Assembly: GCA_964591605.1 (NCBI GenBank)
Contig: CAZQEN010000347.1
Location: forward strand, 1 to 7,969
Direction of reading: 5' to 3'
Source of the DNA: CAYLLT01 sp964591605
GTDB lineage: Bacteria; Planctomycetota; Phycisphaerae; UBA1845; PWPN01
Length of the DNA stretch: 7,969 bases
The translations under genes and the position numbers were made by a program. Below, in pieces: positions 1-6,311 of the stretch; the first letter of the stretch is position 1, and each line of letters starts with the position of its first letter. The notes under the pieces are model-generated. The model was given only the letters and a program-made list of their open reading frames with translations, searched no databases and had not been told where the DNA came from.

Positions 1-2
1 AC

Positions 3-482
3 TCGCACGACGACCGCCAGAGCGTCACGCTGCCCGACGCGTCTCCCGAACTCTCGTCGGTCGCCATTGTCCGCGGCGGCGCCGGCGCAACCGCCCCGCC
101 GCACGAGTCGTCCCCCAGGCGCGACGACGCTGCCTCCGACGACAGCCAGCCCCCTGCTGAGCTCGCCGCCCGCCGGGCTGCCCTGGCCCGCTTCGTGAAG
201 CGCGCCCTGAGCATGGGCCAGTCCCACACCTACGAAATCCGCCACGCGGAACTGGCGATGCAGTACATCGACGTTGCGGGGCAGCACAGCCGGCTCGTTG
301 CCCAGAGCAAGGTGCCCCGCCTGCCCGATGCCTCGCAGGCCGCCGCCGATCAGTGCTACCTCGACACCGCCAAAAAGCTCTACGACGGACTCGAGGCGAC
401 GCTCCGCGGCTACGAGAACGGCGAAGGCCCGCGGCAGCGTGCCCTTCACGAGCAATGGATTCTAAGCAGGAACGCAGAATGA
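3..482 (+). CDS. Hypothetical protein, 5'-truncated by the window edge
   Basis: This frame is open from the window edge to a TGA at 480-482, so only the C-terminal 159 residues are visible. I do not recognise a family. The first ~55 visible residues are a Pro/Ala/Ser/Asp-rich linker. A more ordered helical part follows from about 'ARRAALARFVKRALSMG', including 'HTYEIRHAELAMQYIDVAGQHSRLV' split across helices and 'KKLYDGLEATLRGYENG'. Third codon positions are mostly G or C until about 450, then become less so. The last codons (LSRNAE and stop) lie inside the left arm of the inverted-repeat element at 464-610, so the original C terminus may have been replaced by insertion of that element. A GTG at 195 could start a 95-residue protein, but the frame is open well upstream and reads as coding there. 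Confidence 0.55.
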   Translation, partial: SHDDRQSVTLPDASPELSSVAIVRGGAGATAPPHESSPRRDDAASDDSQPPAELAARRAALARFVKRALSMGQSHTYEIRHAELAMQYIDVAGQHSRLVAQSKVPRLPDASQAAADQCYLDTAKKLYDGLEATLRGYENGEGPRQRALHEQWILSRNAE

Positions 483-610
483 TGGACAGTGTCAAAAGGG
501 GGTGGCATGGGTCCCGGCGCGCCGGGATACCCGCTGCCCGTGATCCATGCGCACGGGCAATGAGTACATTGCCCATGCCACCCCGGATGAATCTTTCTGC
601 GTTCCTATTT
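464..610. repeat. Nested inverted-repeat element with cloverleaf-like core
   Basis: The outer arms are imperfect inverted repeats: 464-483 and 591-610 match at 17 of 20 positions when one is reverse-complemented, with a perfect 12-bp block AGGAACGCAGAA (468-479) against TTCTGCGTTCCT (595-606). Inside lies a perfect 13-bp stem, GGGGTGGCATGGG (499-511) with CCCATGCCACCCC (572-584). This stem encloses three further dyads. 512-527 is a perfect 16-bp palindrome. 536-542 pairs with 552-558 (GCCCGTG/CACGGGC, 9-nt loop). 558-562 pairs with 567-571 (CAATG/CATTG, 4-nt loop). Together this is a long stem capped by a three-armed cloverleaf. It sits over the junction of two genes, supplying the stop of the left gene and possibly the start of the right one. 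It could be a non-autonomous mobile element (MITE-like), a REP-like repeat or a structured RNA. No convincing target-site duplication was seen. Confidence 0.75.
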
Positions 611-1237
611 AGCGCAGCAACGCCCGTGACAAGTGGTGACCCAGTCGTTCTCATCCTTCACGGCCTGGGCCGCACGTGCCGGTCCATGTCGCGGATCACT
701 CGCTTTCTCGGCGCCGCCGGCCTGCGGGTACGGCCCTGGCGCTACCCCAGCACGCGCGCGGGCATCCAGGTTCACGCCGACCGCCTGAGTGAAGAGCTTC
801 AGCGCCTTGAAGCTGATCCGCATGTATCGCGAATTCACTTCGTCACGCACAGTCTGGGCGGAATCGTCGTGCGGGCGGCCCTCCATCAACGGGTTCCGGA
901 CCGGCTCGGGCGAATCGTCATGCTCGCCCCGCCCAATGGCGGCTCCGACATCGCACGGCGGCTCGGTCCTTACCTGGCCTGGCTCTGGCGACCTCTGCCG
1001 GAGCTGGCCTGCTCGCCCGACAGCTATGTGTGCCGTCTCCCCACGCCGGCGGGGCTGGAGATCGGCATCATCGCCGCCGCCGGTGACACCAAGGTTCGCG
1101 TCCATCAGACTCATCTGCCCGCCGAAACCGACCATCTGGTGGTCGGCGGCCACCACACCTTCATCATGAACCGCTCCGACGTCTGCCGTCAGACCCTCGC
1201 CTTCCTGCGAACCGGGCGATTTGACAGACCGGCCTGA
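587..1237 (+). CDS. Alpha/beta-fold hydrolase, lipase/PGAP1-like
   Basis: A 216-residue alpha/beta hydrolase, probably a serine esterase or lipase-type enzyme of unknown substrate. The core starts with VVLILHGLGR, where H25-G26 is the oxyanion-loop region. The nucleophile elbow THSLGG places the catalytic Ser at residue 89. The likely acid is Asp167 in GDTKVRV and the likely base is His190 in the C-terminal HHTFIMN segment. The length suits the small lid-less members of the family. The start is uncertain. ATG 587 follows the repeat core directly but has no clear ribosome binding site. GTG 626 would begin just before the conserved core and outside the repeat. ATG 479, overlapping the upstream TGA, has an AGGA about 6 nt upstream but would force translation of the whole repeat. 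There is no convincing signal peptide, so it is probably cytoplasmic. It lies 60 bp before the GH172-like gene. Confidence 0.82.
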   Translation: MNLSAFLFSAATPVTSGDPVVLILHGLGRTCRSMSRITRFLGAAGLRVRPWRYPSTRAGIQVHADRLSEELQRLEADPHVSRIHFVTHSLGGIVVRAALHQRVPDRLGRIVMLAPPNGGSDIARRLGPYLAWLWRPLPELACSPDSYVCRLPTPAGLEIGIIAAAGDTKVRVHQTHLPAETDHLVVGGHHTFIMNRSDVCRQTLAFLRTGRFDRPA

Positions 1238-1297
1238 GACTGTCATCCTTCCAGCGCCTCGTGTGTGATTAAGTGGTTGTGTCGGAAACTCGCTGCC

Positions 1298-2950
1298 ATG
1301 ACACCCCGGACGTGCATCGGCGTCAGCCTGTTCCTCGTGGCCCTCACCAGCACCCCCCAGGTTTTCGGCCAGGACACCCGCGATCTCATCTGGTTCCTGC
1401 GCCGGCTGCGTTCGGTCGAGCATCTCCCGGAACTGGAGGGATCCCGGACCGCGCTGGCGAGCACGTGGGACCGCACCGGCGGCGAGAACGATTCCGCAGA
1501 CTACAGGCGCATCGAAGGCCCCCTCAACATCCTGCTCGACGTGGACGGACCGGGGTGCATTCACCGCATCTTCGTCGCCGGCCTGGGCGACGAAGTGGCC
1601 GGCACCCGCATTCAGCTCCTCTTCGACGGCGCGGACAAGCCTCTCATCGACGTGCCCATCGAACGGTTCTTCGACGATCGGCACGGGCCGATTCCCTTTC
1701 CGCTCGTCTTCCAGAAGACCTGCCCTGGCCTGCTCGTGCCGATTCCGTACGAACGTCACTGCCGGGTGCAGCTCTTCAACGAGAAGGCGACCAACTGGGG
1801 CCGGAACTGGCAGATCACCTACACGACGTACTCGACGGGTACCCACGTGCAGACGCTGACCTGGCCGCTGTCGGAAGCGGAGACGCAGGAGATTCAGGCG
1901 GTCAGCGCCCGCTGGCTCGAAGCCGAGAAGATGCCCCCACCCCTGCCGGTGAAATGGTCCGGGGAGAAAGAGGACATCGTCACGCCCGGACGGTCGATGG
2001 AGATCGAGTGGAAGAAGGCCGGCGTGCTCAGGCAGTGGCGCATCTCCGCCGAGCCTCAAGCGCCGGAACTGCTGCATCGGCTGCGCCTGCAGATCTTCTG
2101 GGATGGCCATCTGCAACCCAGCGTCGACACCCCGCTCGCAAGCTTCTTTGGACATGTGTCGGCGGGAGACGAAGGCCCGCGCTTCAGCTCCCTGGTCATG
2201 GGCATTACCCGGGCGGAGGATTACTGCTGCTTTCCGATGCCCTTCTCCGACGGGGCGAGACTGGTCCTCTCGAATCACTCCGACCAGCCGGCGAAGATCT
2301 CGATGCGCTGGGAGCTCGAGAAACTCGACCAGCTCCCGGCCCACTGGGGCCGGTTTCATGCCACCTACCTGCACACCGCCGCGGGGTACGCGGACGTACC
2401 GACCTTCGGGCCTGCCCACGTTCCCGGCCACGTCGCCCTCGAGACCAGCGGCCGGGGCAAGTACGTCGGGCTCATGCTGCACGTCATCTGGCCGTGGGAG
2501 ACGTGGTGGGGCCAGGGCGACTGGCTCATCTGGACCGACGAGAGTGAATGGCCGCCGCGCTATCACGGTGTGAACACCGAGAGCTACTTCAACTCCGGCG
2601 GCGCTCAGTTCGCGCGCAAGGCCGTCTCCGGCTACGTGAGCACCCTGCCGCCCGACCGGAGCGTCTACACGTTCCATCTGAACGATGCATTCGCCTTCGA
2701 GCGCAGCATCCGCGTCGCCGTCGAGACCACCGGTTCGCCCGAGTTCCAGGCCCTGGTCGGCGTGCACCACCCCTACTGGTGCACGACCGCGTTCTGGTAC
2801 GCCGCCTCCGCCCAGTCTGCCGGCTCCACGCCGATCGCAGTGGTGCCCTCGCAGCTCCACTACGTGCAGCAGGCGGCGGCCTCGCAGCCCGCCACGGCCC
2901 CGGCCACCGCACCCGCTACCGCGCCCGCCGCCACGACGCCAGCTCCATAG
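1298..2950 (+). CDS. Secreted DUF2961 / GH172-like protein
   Basis: A 550-residue exported protein of the DUF2961 type, now glycoside hydrolase family GH172, whose characterised members act on fructofuranosides or arabinofuranosides. ATG 1298 is chosen because it gives a compact signal peptide (about residues 1-25, ending VFGQ). GTG 1265 would add 11 residues. Family features in order: the N-terminal ENDSADYRRIEG and LLDVDGPGCIHRIFV; IDVPIERFFDD; VDTPLASFFG with CCFPMPFSDGARL in the middle; then WWGQGDWLIW and HGVNTESYFNSG, matching the usual GEGD and GTGTEDYF motifs. From memory of the characterised bifidobacterial enzyme, the nucleophile is the Glu of GEGD and the acid/base is the Glu of TED. 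Here the first is Gln406 and the second Glu428 is kept. The C terminus is an Ala/Thr/Pro tail. The substrate is unknown and catalysis by the usual mechanism is doubtful. Confidence 0.85.
   Translation: MTPRTCIGVSLFLVALTSTPQVFGQDTRDLIWFLRRLRSVEHLPELEGSRTALASTWDRTGGENDSADYRRIEGPLNILLDVDGPGCIHRIFVAGLGDEVAGTRIQLLFDGADKPLIDVPIERFFDDRHGPIPFPLVFQKTCPGLLVPIPYERHCRVQLFNEKATNWGRNWQITYTTYSTGTHVQTLTWPLSEAETQEIQAVSARWLEAEKMPPPLPVKWSGEKEDIVTPGRSMEIEWKKAGVLRQWRISAEPQAPELLHRLRLQIFWDGHLQPSVDTPLASFFGHVSAGDEGPRFSSLVMGITRAEDYCCFPMPFSDGARLVLSNHSDQPAKISMRWELEKLDQLPAHWGRFHATYLHTAAGYADVPTFGPAHVPGHVALETSGRGKYVGLMLHVIWPWETWWGQGDWLIWTDESEWPPRYHGVNTESYFNSGGAQFARKAVSGYVSTLPPDRSVYTFHLNDAFAFERSIRVAVETTGSPEFQALVGVHHPYWCTTAFWYAASAQSAGSTPIAVVPSQLHYVQQAAASQPATAPATAPATAPAATTPAP
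2891..2926 (+). repeat. Three tandem 12-bp units encoding ATAP
   Basis: Units 2891-2902, 2903-2914 and 2915-2926 each encode Ala-Thr-Ala-Pro and differ mainly at third positions. They form the disordered C-terminal tail of the DUF2961/GH172-like protein, just before its stop codon. A short flexible or glycosylatable tail is a reasonable guess, but nothing in the sequence proves a role. Confidence 0.8.
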
Positions 2951-2993
2951 CGTCCAACCATGCTGGGCCGCACCGCCGCGAAAGGCCTCTGCT

Positions 2994-4931
2994 TCACCGG
3001 TAAAACGGCTGCCACGTGATCCAGCGCGGGCCGTAATGCGCGACGGGGCCACCGGCTTCCAGCGCGCCCAGGTCCGGCGCCCGGCCCTGATAGTCCTCGT
3101 TCACCGTCGGAATCACGACGCCCGCGTCGATCGCTTCGCTCCCTGCCCGCAGCGCGAAGTTCAGATCCATGGCATGGTAGATGGCGTGGCGCTTCGATGG
3201 GTCGGGAGGTGAGAGCTTCTCGAAGATGTCGAAATCGACTTCGATGCTGTTCGTTTCCTGGCCGGTGGCCGCGGCCAGTTCGGCGAGCGTCTGGAACGAC
3301 TGCCAGTCCTCGGGGCGCGGCTCGTAGAGGCGCTGTCCGGGGGCGGGGGCCAGGAAGCGGTACTGGTCGGGCACGCCTTTGTTGGGGCGATAGCCGTTGT
3401 AGTCGCTGCTGTAGCGGTCGGTTGCGTTGGCCAGCGTCAGGATGCCCCGACCGGGCGTATCGCGGCCGAGGTACAGGTTGTTGCGGAAGTGCATGTTGGC
3501 CGTCGGGTCGCCGATCAGGTTCTCACCGATGATCGTGTTGTGATACACGAAGAGCCCGGCCGCCTTGGCCGAAAACTTGAACGCCACGCCGCTGGGCACG
3601 TGATACAGGATGTTCCGGATGAAGTAGGCGGGGCCGCCGAAGACGGGCTGGGCGCTGTAGCCGCCATGGGCGGCGTTGACGCCGCGGTTGTTGTAGACGC
3701 GGATGTTGTGCACGCCGCCGTCGGTCTCGATGAAGTCGTCGCCGAGCATGTGCATGTCGTTGTTGTGGATGTCGATCGAGGAGGCCCGGCGGTCGGGGTC
3801 GCTCTCCGGCGTGCCGTACGTGGAAATGCAGATCGCATCGTGGAAGTAAGCGATCGCGTTGTGGGCGATGACGTGCCCGGGGCCGTAGACCTTGACCGCA
3901 AAGTAGCTGCGCAGCGGATGCGACCCGTACGGGCCGGCACTGGCCCACAGCGCCCCCGTCCAGCCGACCAGGCGGTGCCGGTCGTCGCGGCCCAGGAACA
4001 GGTTGTCGGCGATGTAGAAGTCGCTGGAGCCTGCGTATTCGGTCCATACGCCGGCGCCCACGTTCTCGAACCGGCAGTTCCGCACGGTCAGGCCCACCGC
4101 CCCGCACACCTCTTTGCGCCCGGCCAGGATCGCAACGTCGGTGTTGCGCAGCGTGAGCCCCTCGAAGATGTGATGCTGCGAGGCCATGACCTCGAACAGG
4201 CAGTGGTTGCCGTCGCCATCGAAGATAACCTCGCCGTCGCCGGCGGAGCGGATGGTGATCGGCCGCTCGGCCGTGCCCTTGAGCGTGAGCGACATCGTCC
4301 CGTCGAACGGCGTCATCATCGGGTCGACGTAATTGAGCCGCTCGGGCTTGTAGAGCCCGGCGTGCATCAGGATCGTGTCGCCGGGCCGGGCGCGGCGCTC
4401 CCACACCATGTTCCAGTCGCCCAGCCCGGCCCCGTAATAGGCCTGCAGGAGGCTGGTGAACGCGGGCTCGGTCTTCGGGCCGTCATGGTGCGGCGAGTAG
4501 ACGTGGAGAACGCGCCCGTCGCGCGAGGGCATGGGCTCGCTGCGCGTGCGAACCTTCACCGTCTGCGAGCTCTCGCCGCTCACGCCGTCGGGATCGGTGA
4601 GCTGGAAGCGGCACTCATACTCGGTGCCTGGCTGAAGGTTGAGAATCGAGCCCGCAAAGCCGTCGGGAACGGTGTAATCGAGATTCTCGCGGCGGCGGTA
4701 GACGTTCTCGCCGCCGATCCGCACCAGCGGCAGCGCCTCGCGCCAGTTCGACTCCCCCACCGCCCGGAACTGCACGCCCACGGCCGCATTCCGGTTGGCG
4801 TCGCCCCGGATCGCCCACTCGAACCCCAGGTTCTGCAGCGTCGGCCGCTCCACATGAAACCGCCCGGCCTGCGTGGAGTTCTCGACGCCAAGAGCAGCAG
4901 CCGCGAGCAACGGTATCAAGAAGATGGACAT
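2994..4931 (-). CDS. Secreted FN3-like / right-handed parallel beta-helix protein
   Basis: A 645-residue exported protein. Residues 1-15 form a short signal peptide (MSIFLIPLLAAAALG). Residues ~28-130 resemble a fibronectin-III-like domain, with LNLQPGTEYECRFQLTDPDG as the typical strand pair. From ~180 (ARPGDTILMHAGLY) to ~500 it is a right-handed parallel beta-helix, with repeated turns such as HIFEGLTLRNTD, LTVRNCRFENVGAGV, FYIADNLFLGRDD, VIAHNAIAYFHDAI, IDIHNNDMHMLGDDFIE, IRVYNNRGVN and FVYHNTIIGEN. The C-terminal NEDYQGRAPDLGALE resembles the end of many secreted beta-helix proteins. Such folds are common in polysaccharide lyases and glycosidases, so a carbohydrate-active role is likely. 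I cannot assign a lyase family or catalytic residues. It is convergent with the GH172-like gene, whose stop codon is 43 bp away. ATG 4931 is the start because it gives the signal peptide directly. No Shine-Dalgarno precedes it. Confidence 0.85.
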   Translation of the reverse strand: MSIFLIPLLAAAALGVENSTQAGRFHVERPTLQNLGFEWAIRGDANRNAAVGVQFRAVGESNWREALPLVRIGGENVYRRRENLDYTVPDGFAGSILNLQPGTEYECRFQLTDPDGVSGESSQTVKVRTRSEPMPSRDGRVLHVYSPHHDGPKTEPAFTSLLQAYYGAGLGDWNMVWERRARPGDTILMHAGLYKPERLNYVDPMMTPFDGTMSLTLKGTAERPITIRSAGDGEVIFDGDGNHCLFEVMASQHHIFEGLTLRNTDVAILAGRKEVCGAVGLTVRNCRFENVGAGVWTEYAGSSDFYIADNLFLGRDDRHRLVGWTGALWASAGPYGSHPLRSYFAVKVYGPGHVIAHNAIAYFHDAICISTYGTPESDPDRRASSIDIHNNDMHMLGDDFIETDGGVHNIRVYNNRGVNAAHGGYSAQPVFGGPAYFIRNILYHVPSGVAFKFSAKAAGLFVYHNTIIGENLIGDPTANMHFRNNLYLGRDTPGRGILTLANATDRYSSDYNGYRPNKGVPDQYRFLAPAPGQRLYEPRPEDWQSFQTLAELAAATGQETNSIEVDFDIFEKLSPPDPSKRHAIYHAMDLNFALRAGSEAIDAGVVIPTVNEDYQGRAPDLGALEAGGPVAHYGPRWITWQPFYR

Positions 4932-4939
4932 GGGCGGAC

Positions 4940-4945
4940 ATTATA
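4940..4945 (-). promoter_or_regulatory. Perfect -10 box (TATAAT), possibly for a leaderless transcript
   Basis: On the minus strand a perfect TATAAT (4945 to 4940) ends only 8 nt before the ATG at 4931. A normal -10 to start-site distance would place transcription initiation within about 2 nt of the ATG, giving a leaderless or nearly leaderless mRNA. This agrees with the lack of a Shine-Dalgarno there. No good -35 lies at 16-18 bp; TTGCAG occurs at 13 bp spacing only. Confidence 0.45.
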
Positions 4946-5103
4946 TCGCCGCGTTTCGCTGCAACGGGAGGTTTGATGACTGATCGGGCGGTGAAATGCC
5001 GCTGCCGATTCGATCGTGAAGGCGGGATCGCCCTCCGCGTACTCCTGCCATCCACCCGCGCAATCACTCCAGAAGCCGACCGAGATGATGTAGTCAGAAC
5101 GCG

Positions 5104-5167
5104 GCGGGAGACGCGGACACGCCTCATCTCGACATTTCCACAAGCTCAGGCGTACCGCGTCTCCTGC
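5104..5167. repeat. Long hairpin in the divergent intergenic region
   Basis: GCGGGAGACGCGG (5104-5116) is the inverted repeat of CCGCGTCTCCTGC (5155-5167) with one mismatch in 13. An inner stem CGCCT/AGGCG (5120-5124 with 5148-5152) continues the fold after a small internal loop. It has no T-run on either side, so it does not look like an intrinsic terminator. It may be a dispersed intergenic repeat or an RNA structure. Confidence 0.55.
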
Positions 5168-5220
5168 ACTTCTGTGGGATGCCTTCCGCACACCCGCCAA
5201 ACCGATGCGATGCGAAACAC

Positions 5221-5261
5221 CCTTCCCCCCCTTCCTCACCTTCCCGCTTTCTCACTTTCCC
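5221..5261. repeat. Pyrimidine-rich tract with a 16-bp tandem repeat
   Basis: The plus strand is nearly pure C/T here. The units 5230-5245 and 5246-5261 match at 13 of 16 positions (core TTCTCACNTTCCC-like). The minus strand is correspondingly G/A-rich with several runs of three or more G, one of them seven long, so it could form a G-quadruplex or triplex. It lies about 95 bp before the KHGL-family gene. Confidence 0.55.
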
Positions 5262-5354
5262 ACGACCCGTTCCTCTTCCCGCCCCGCCGCCGGAGCACCC
5301 GCCGTGTTGTGACTCATGAAAGGGCAGCGTACGCACCCGGGGACCTCGCCGCTC

Positions 5355-6311
5355 ATGAAACTCCCCCTCACCCCAGCCCGCCTCGCCGCCAACCGCCGCA
5401 ACGCGAAGAAATCCACCGGCCCCCGCACCCCCGACGGCAAAGCCCGCGTCGCCCGCAACGCCCTCAAACACGGCCTGGCCGCTGCCCGATTCACCCTCAT
5501 GCCTGAACTCGGCGAATCGCCCGAAGAATTCGCCGCCCACCGCACCACCCTCCTGGCCGACCTCGCCCCCCGCACCCCACAGGAAACGCACCTCGCCGAG
5601 CGCATCGCCATCGGCTACTGGCTCCTCCATCGCACCTGGCGCTTCGAAGCCGCCTCCATCAACCGCGCCCGCGCCGACCAGAAATCGGAAATCAAAAACC
5701 GGCAATTCAAACCCATTCCGCACTCCGAAATCCCAGATCCGCAATCCCCGCACGAAATCATCCTGCCTCCCTCCCCCGACTTCGAGTCCCTCCTCCGCCA
5801 CCAGGGCGCCATCACCGCCGACATCGACCGCGCCACCCGCCAGCTCTTCGACCTCCGCCGCCCACGCCGGGCCCCCTCCCGTCAGCCAGCATCAGCGGGT
5901 GCGACAACGGTCGACCGATCGCGTCGCGTCGCGATCGACGTCAAGCCATCGGGTGGCGTGGCGATCGCTGTTGATCGCCATGCCGCCAGCCCACCAAAGC
6001 TCCCGAACACCCTGCCAGCTCCGGGATCTCAACCACTCGCCCTCTCCGATTTCTCGCTTCACCACACCCATCGTGCCTCCCGCACCGCCTGCCCCCCGCT
6101 TTCCGTCCCGCCGCAATCCCTGATCCGCACATACGCTGCCACATTCGCTCCAACGCTGCCAACGCAGCGCCAAAGCCCGCCCCTCCTCCTCACCGTCTCC
6201 CGGATACAGAACAAACCCACCGTCGGTGCCGTACGTTTCGCCAGATGTACTCTCCGATGGCCCGTCACCACGCCGCGCGGCCCGCCCTCGACCTCCGCCA
6301 CAGGCATTTGA
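5355..6311 (+). CDS. KHGL-family hypothetical protein with repeat-derived tail
   Basis: A 318-residue protein of unknown function. Residues 8-41 (ARLAANRRNAKKSTGPRTPDG, then RNALKHGL) are the hallmark of a short, widespread bacterial hypothetical family that I recognise by motif but cannot name functionally. The core continues as helices, ESPEEFAAHRTTLLADLAP, ERIAIGYWLLHRTWRFEAA, then LLRHQGAITADIDRATRQLFDLRR at ~146-169. Residues ~110-131 are an insertion of low-G+C repeat-like sequence between two core helices. After ~170 the protein is basic, Pro/Ser/Ala/Thr-rich and disordered, its DNA carries two strong hairpins, and third-position G+C appears to fall. The tail may therefore be read-through into non-coding DNA. 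ATG 5355 is preferred because the hallmark starts right after it and a weak GGGGAC lies 10 nt upstream. ATG 5316 in the same frame would add 13 residues. Confidence 0.65.
   Translation: MKLPLTPARLAANRRNAKKSTGPRTPDGKARVARNALKHGLAAARFTLMPELGESPEEFAAHRTTLLADLAPRTPQETHLAERIAIGYWLLHRTWRFEAASINRARADQKSEIKNRQFKPIPHSEIPDPQSPHEIILPPSPDFESLLRHQGAITADIDRATRQLFDLRRPRRAPSRQPASAGATTVDRSRRVAIDVKPSGGVAIAVDRHAASPPKLPNTLPAPGSQPLALSDFSLHHTHRASRTACPPLSVPPQSLIRTYAATFAPTLPTQRQSPPLLLTVSRIQNKPTVGAVRFARCTLRWPVTTPRGPPSTSATGI
5682..5747 (+). repeat. Low-G+C 'GAAATC'-type repeat tract inside a gene
   Basis: About half of these 66 bases are G or C by hand count, clearly lower than the DNA around them. GAAATC or close variants recur at 5681, 5688 and 5727, with CAGATC and GCAATC after. 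The tract is in frame and encodes KSEIKNRQFKPIPHSEIPDP. It lies in the linker between two conserved helices of the KHGL-family protein, as expected of a tolerated repeat insertion. Confidence 0.5.
5916..5937. repeat. Perfect 8-bp hairpin CGATCGCG/CGCGATCG
   Basis: CGATCGCG (5916-5923) and CGCGATCG (5930-5937) flank a 6-nt loop. It lies in the disordered tail region of the KHGL-family gene and precedes a second hairpin by 14 bp. Confidence 0.5.
5952..5987. repeat. 15-bp hairpin with arms like the 499-584 element
   Basis: Bases 5952-5966 pair with 5973-5987 around a 6-nt loop: 13 Watson-Crick pairs plus two G-U pairs if transcribed. Its outer arms, GGTGGCGTGGC and GCCATGCCGCC, each match the inner-stem arms of the element at 501-511 and 572-582 in 9 of 11 positions. 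It contains the palindrome GCGATCGC (5961-5968). It may be a reduced relative of that element. Confidence 0.6.

Larger units (their letters stand above)
4932..5354. other. Non-coding stretch between divergent genes
   Basis: These 423 bp separate the minus-strand beta-helix gene from the plus-strand KHGL-family gene. They hold the TATAAT box, the hairpin at 5104-5167 and the pyrimidine-rich tract at 5221-5261. A plus-strand ATG at 4976 has a GGGAGG 4 nt upstream, but its frame turns into Pro/Arg-rich low complexity and overlaps the next gene. A minus-strand frame across 4990-5100 reads more like protein (SDYIISVGFWSDCAGGW...) and could be a gene remnant, with no start I can defend. Confidence 0.5.

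Noticed and set aside
499..584. tRNA gene or tRNA remnant
   Set aside because: The cloverleaf resemblance is only topological: the closing stem is 13 bp, and there is no T-loop GTTCRA motif, anticodon arm geometry or CCA end.
605..3052. 815-residue open frame on the minus strand
   Set aside because: It lies antisense to the hydrolase and GH172-like genes, both with clear family motifs, and reads as an Arg/Gly/Ala-rich shadow without a domain.
3489..4976. 495-residue open frame on the plus strand
   Set aside because: It is antisense to the beta-helix gene and consists of Val/Ala/Arg-rich sequence typical of a mirror frame in G+C-rich DNA.
4976..5506. Plus-strand frame with a strong GGGAGG upstream of ATG
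   Set aside because: The translation becomes Pro/Arg/His-rich low complexity and overlaps the conserved N terminus of the KHGL-family gene in another frame.
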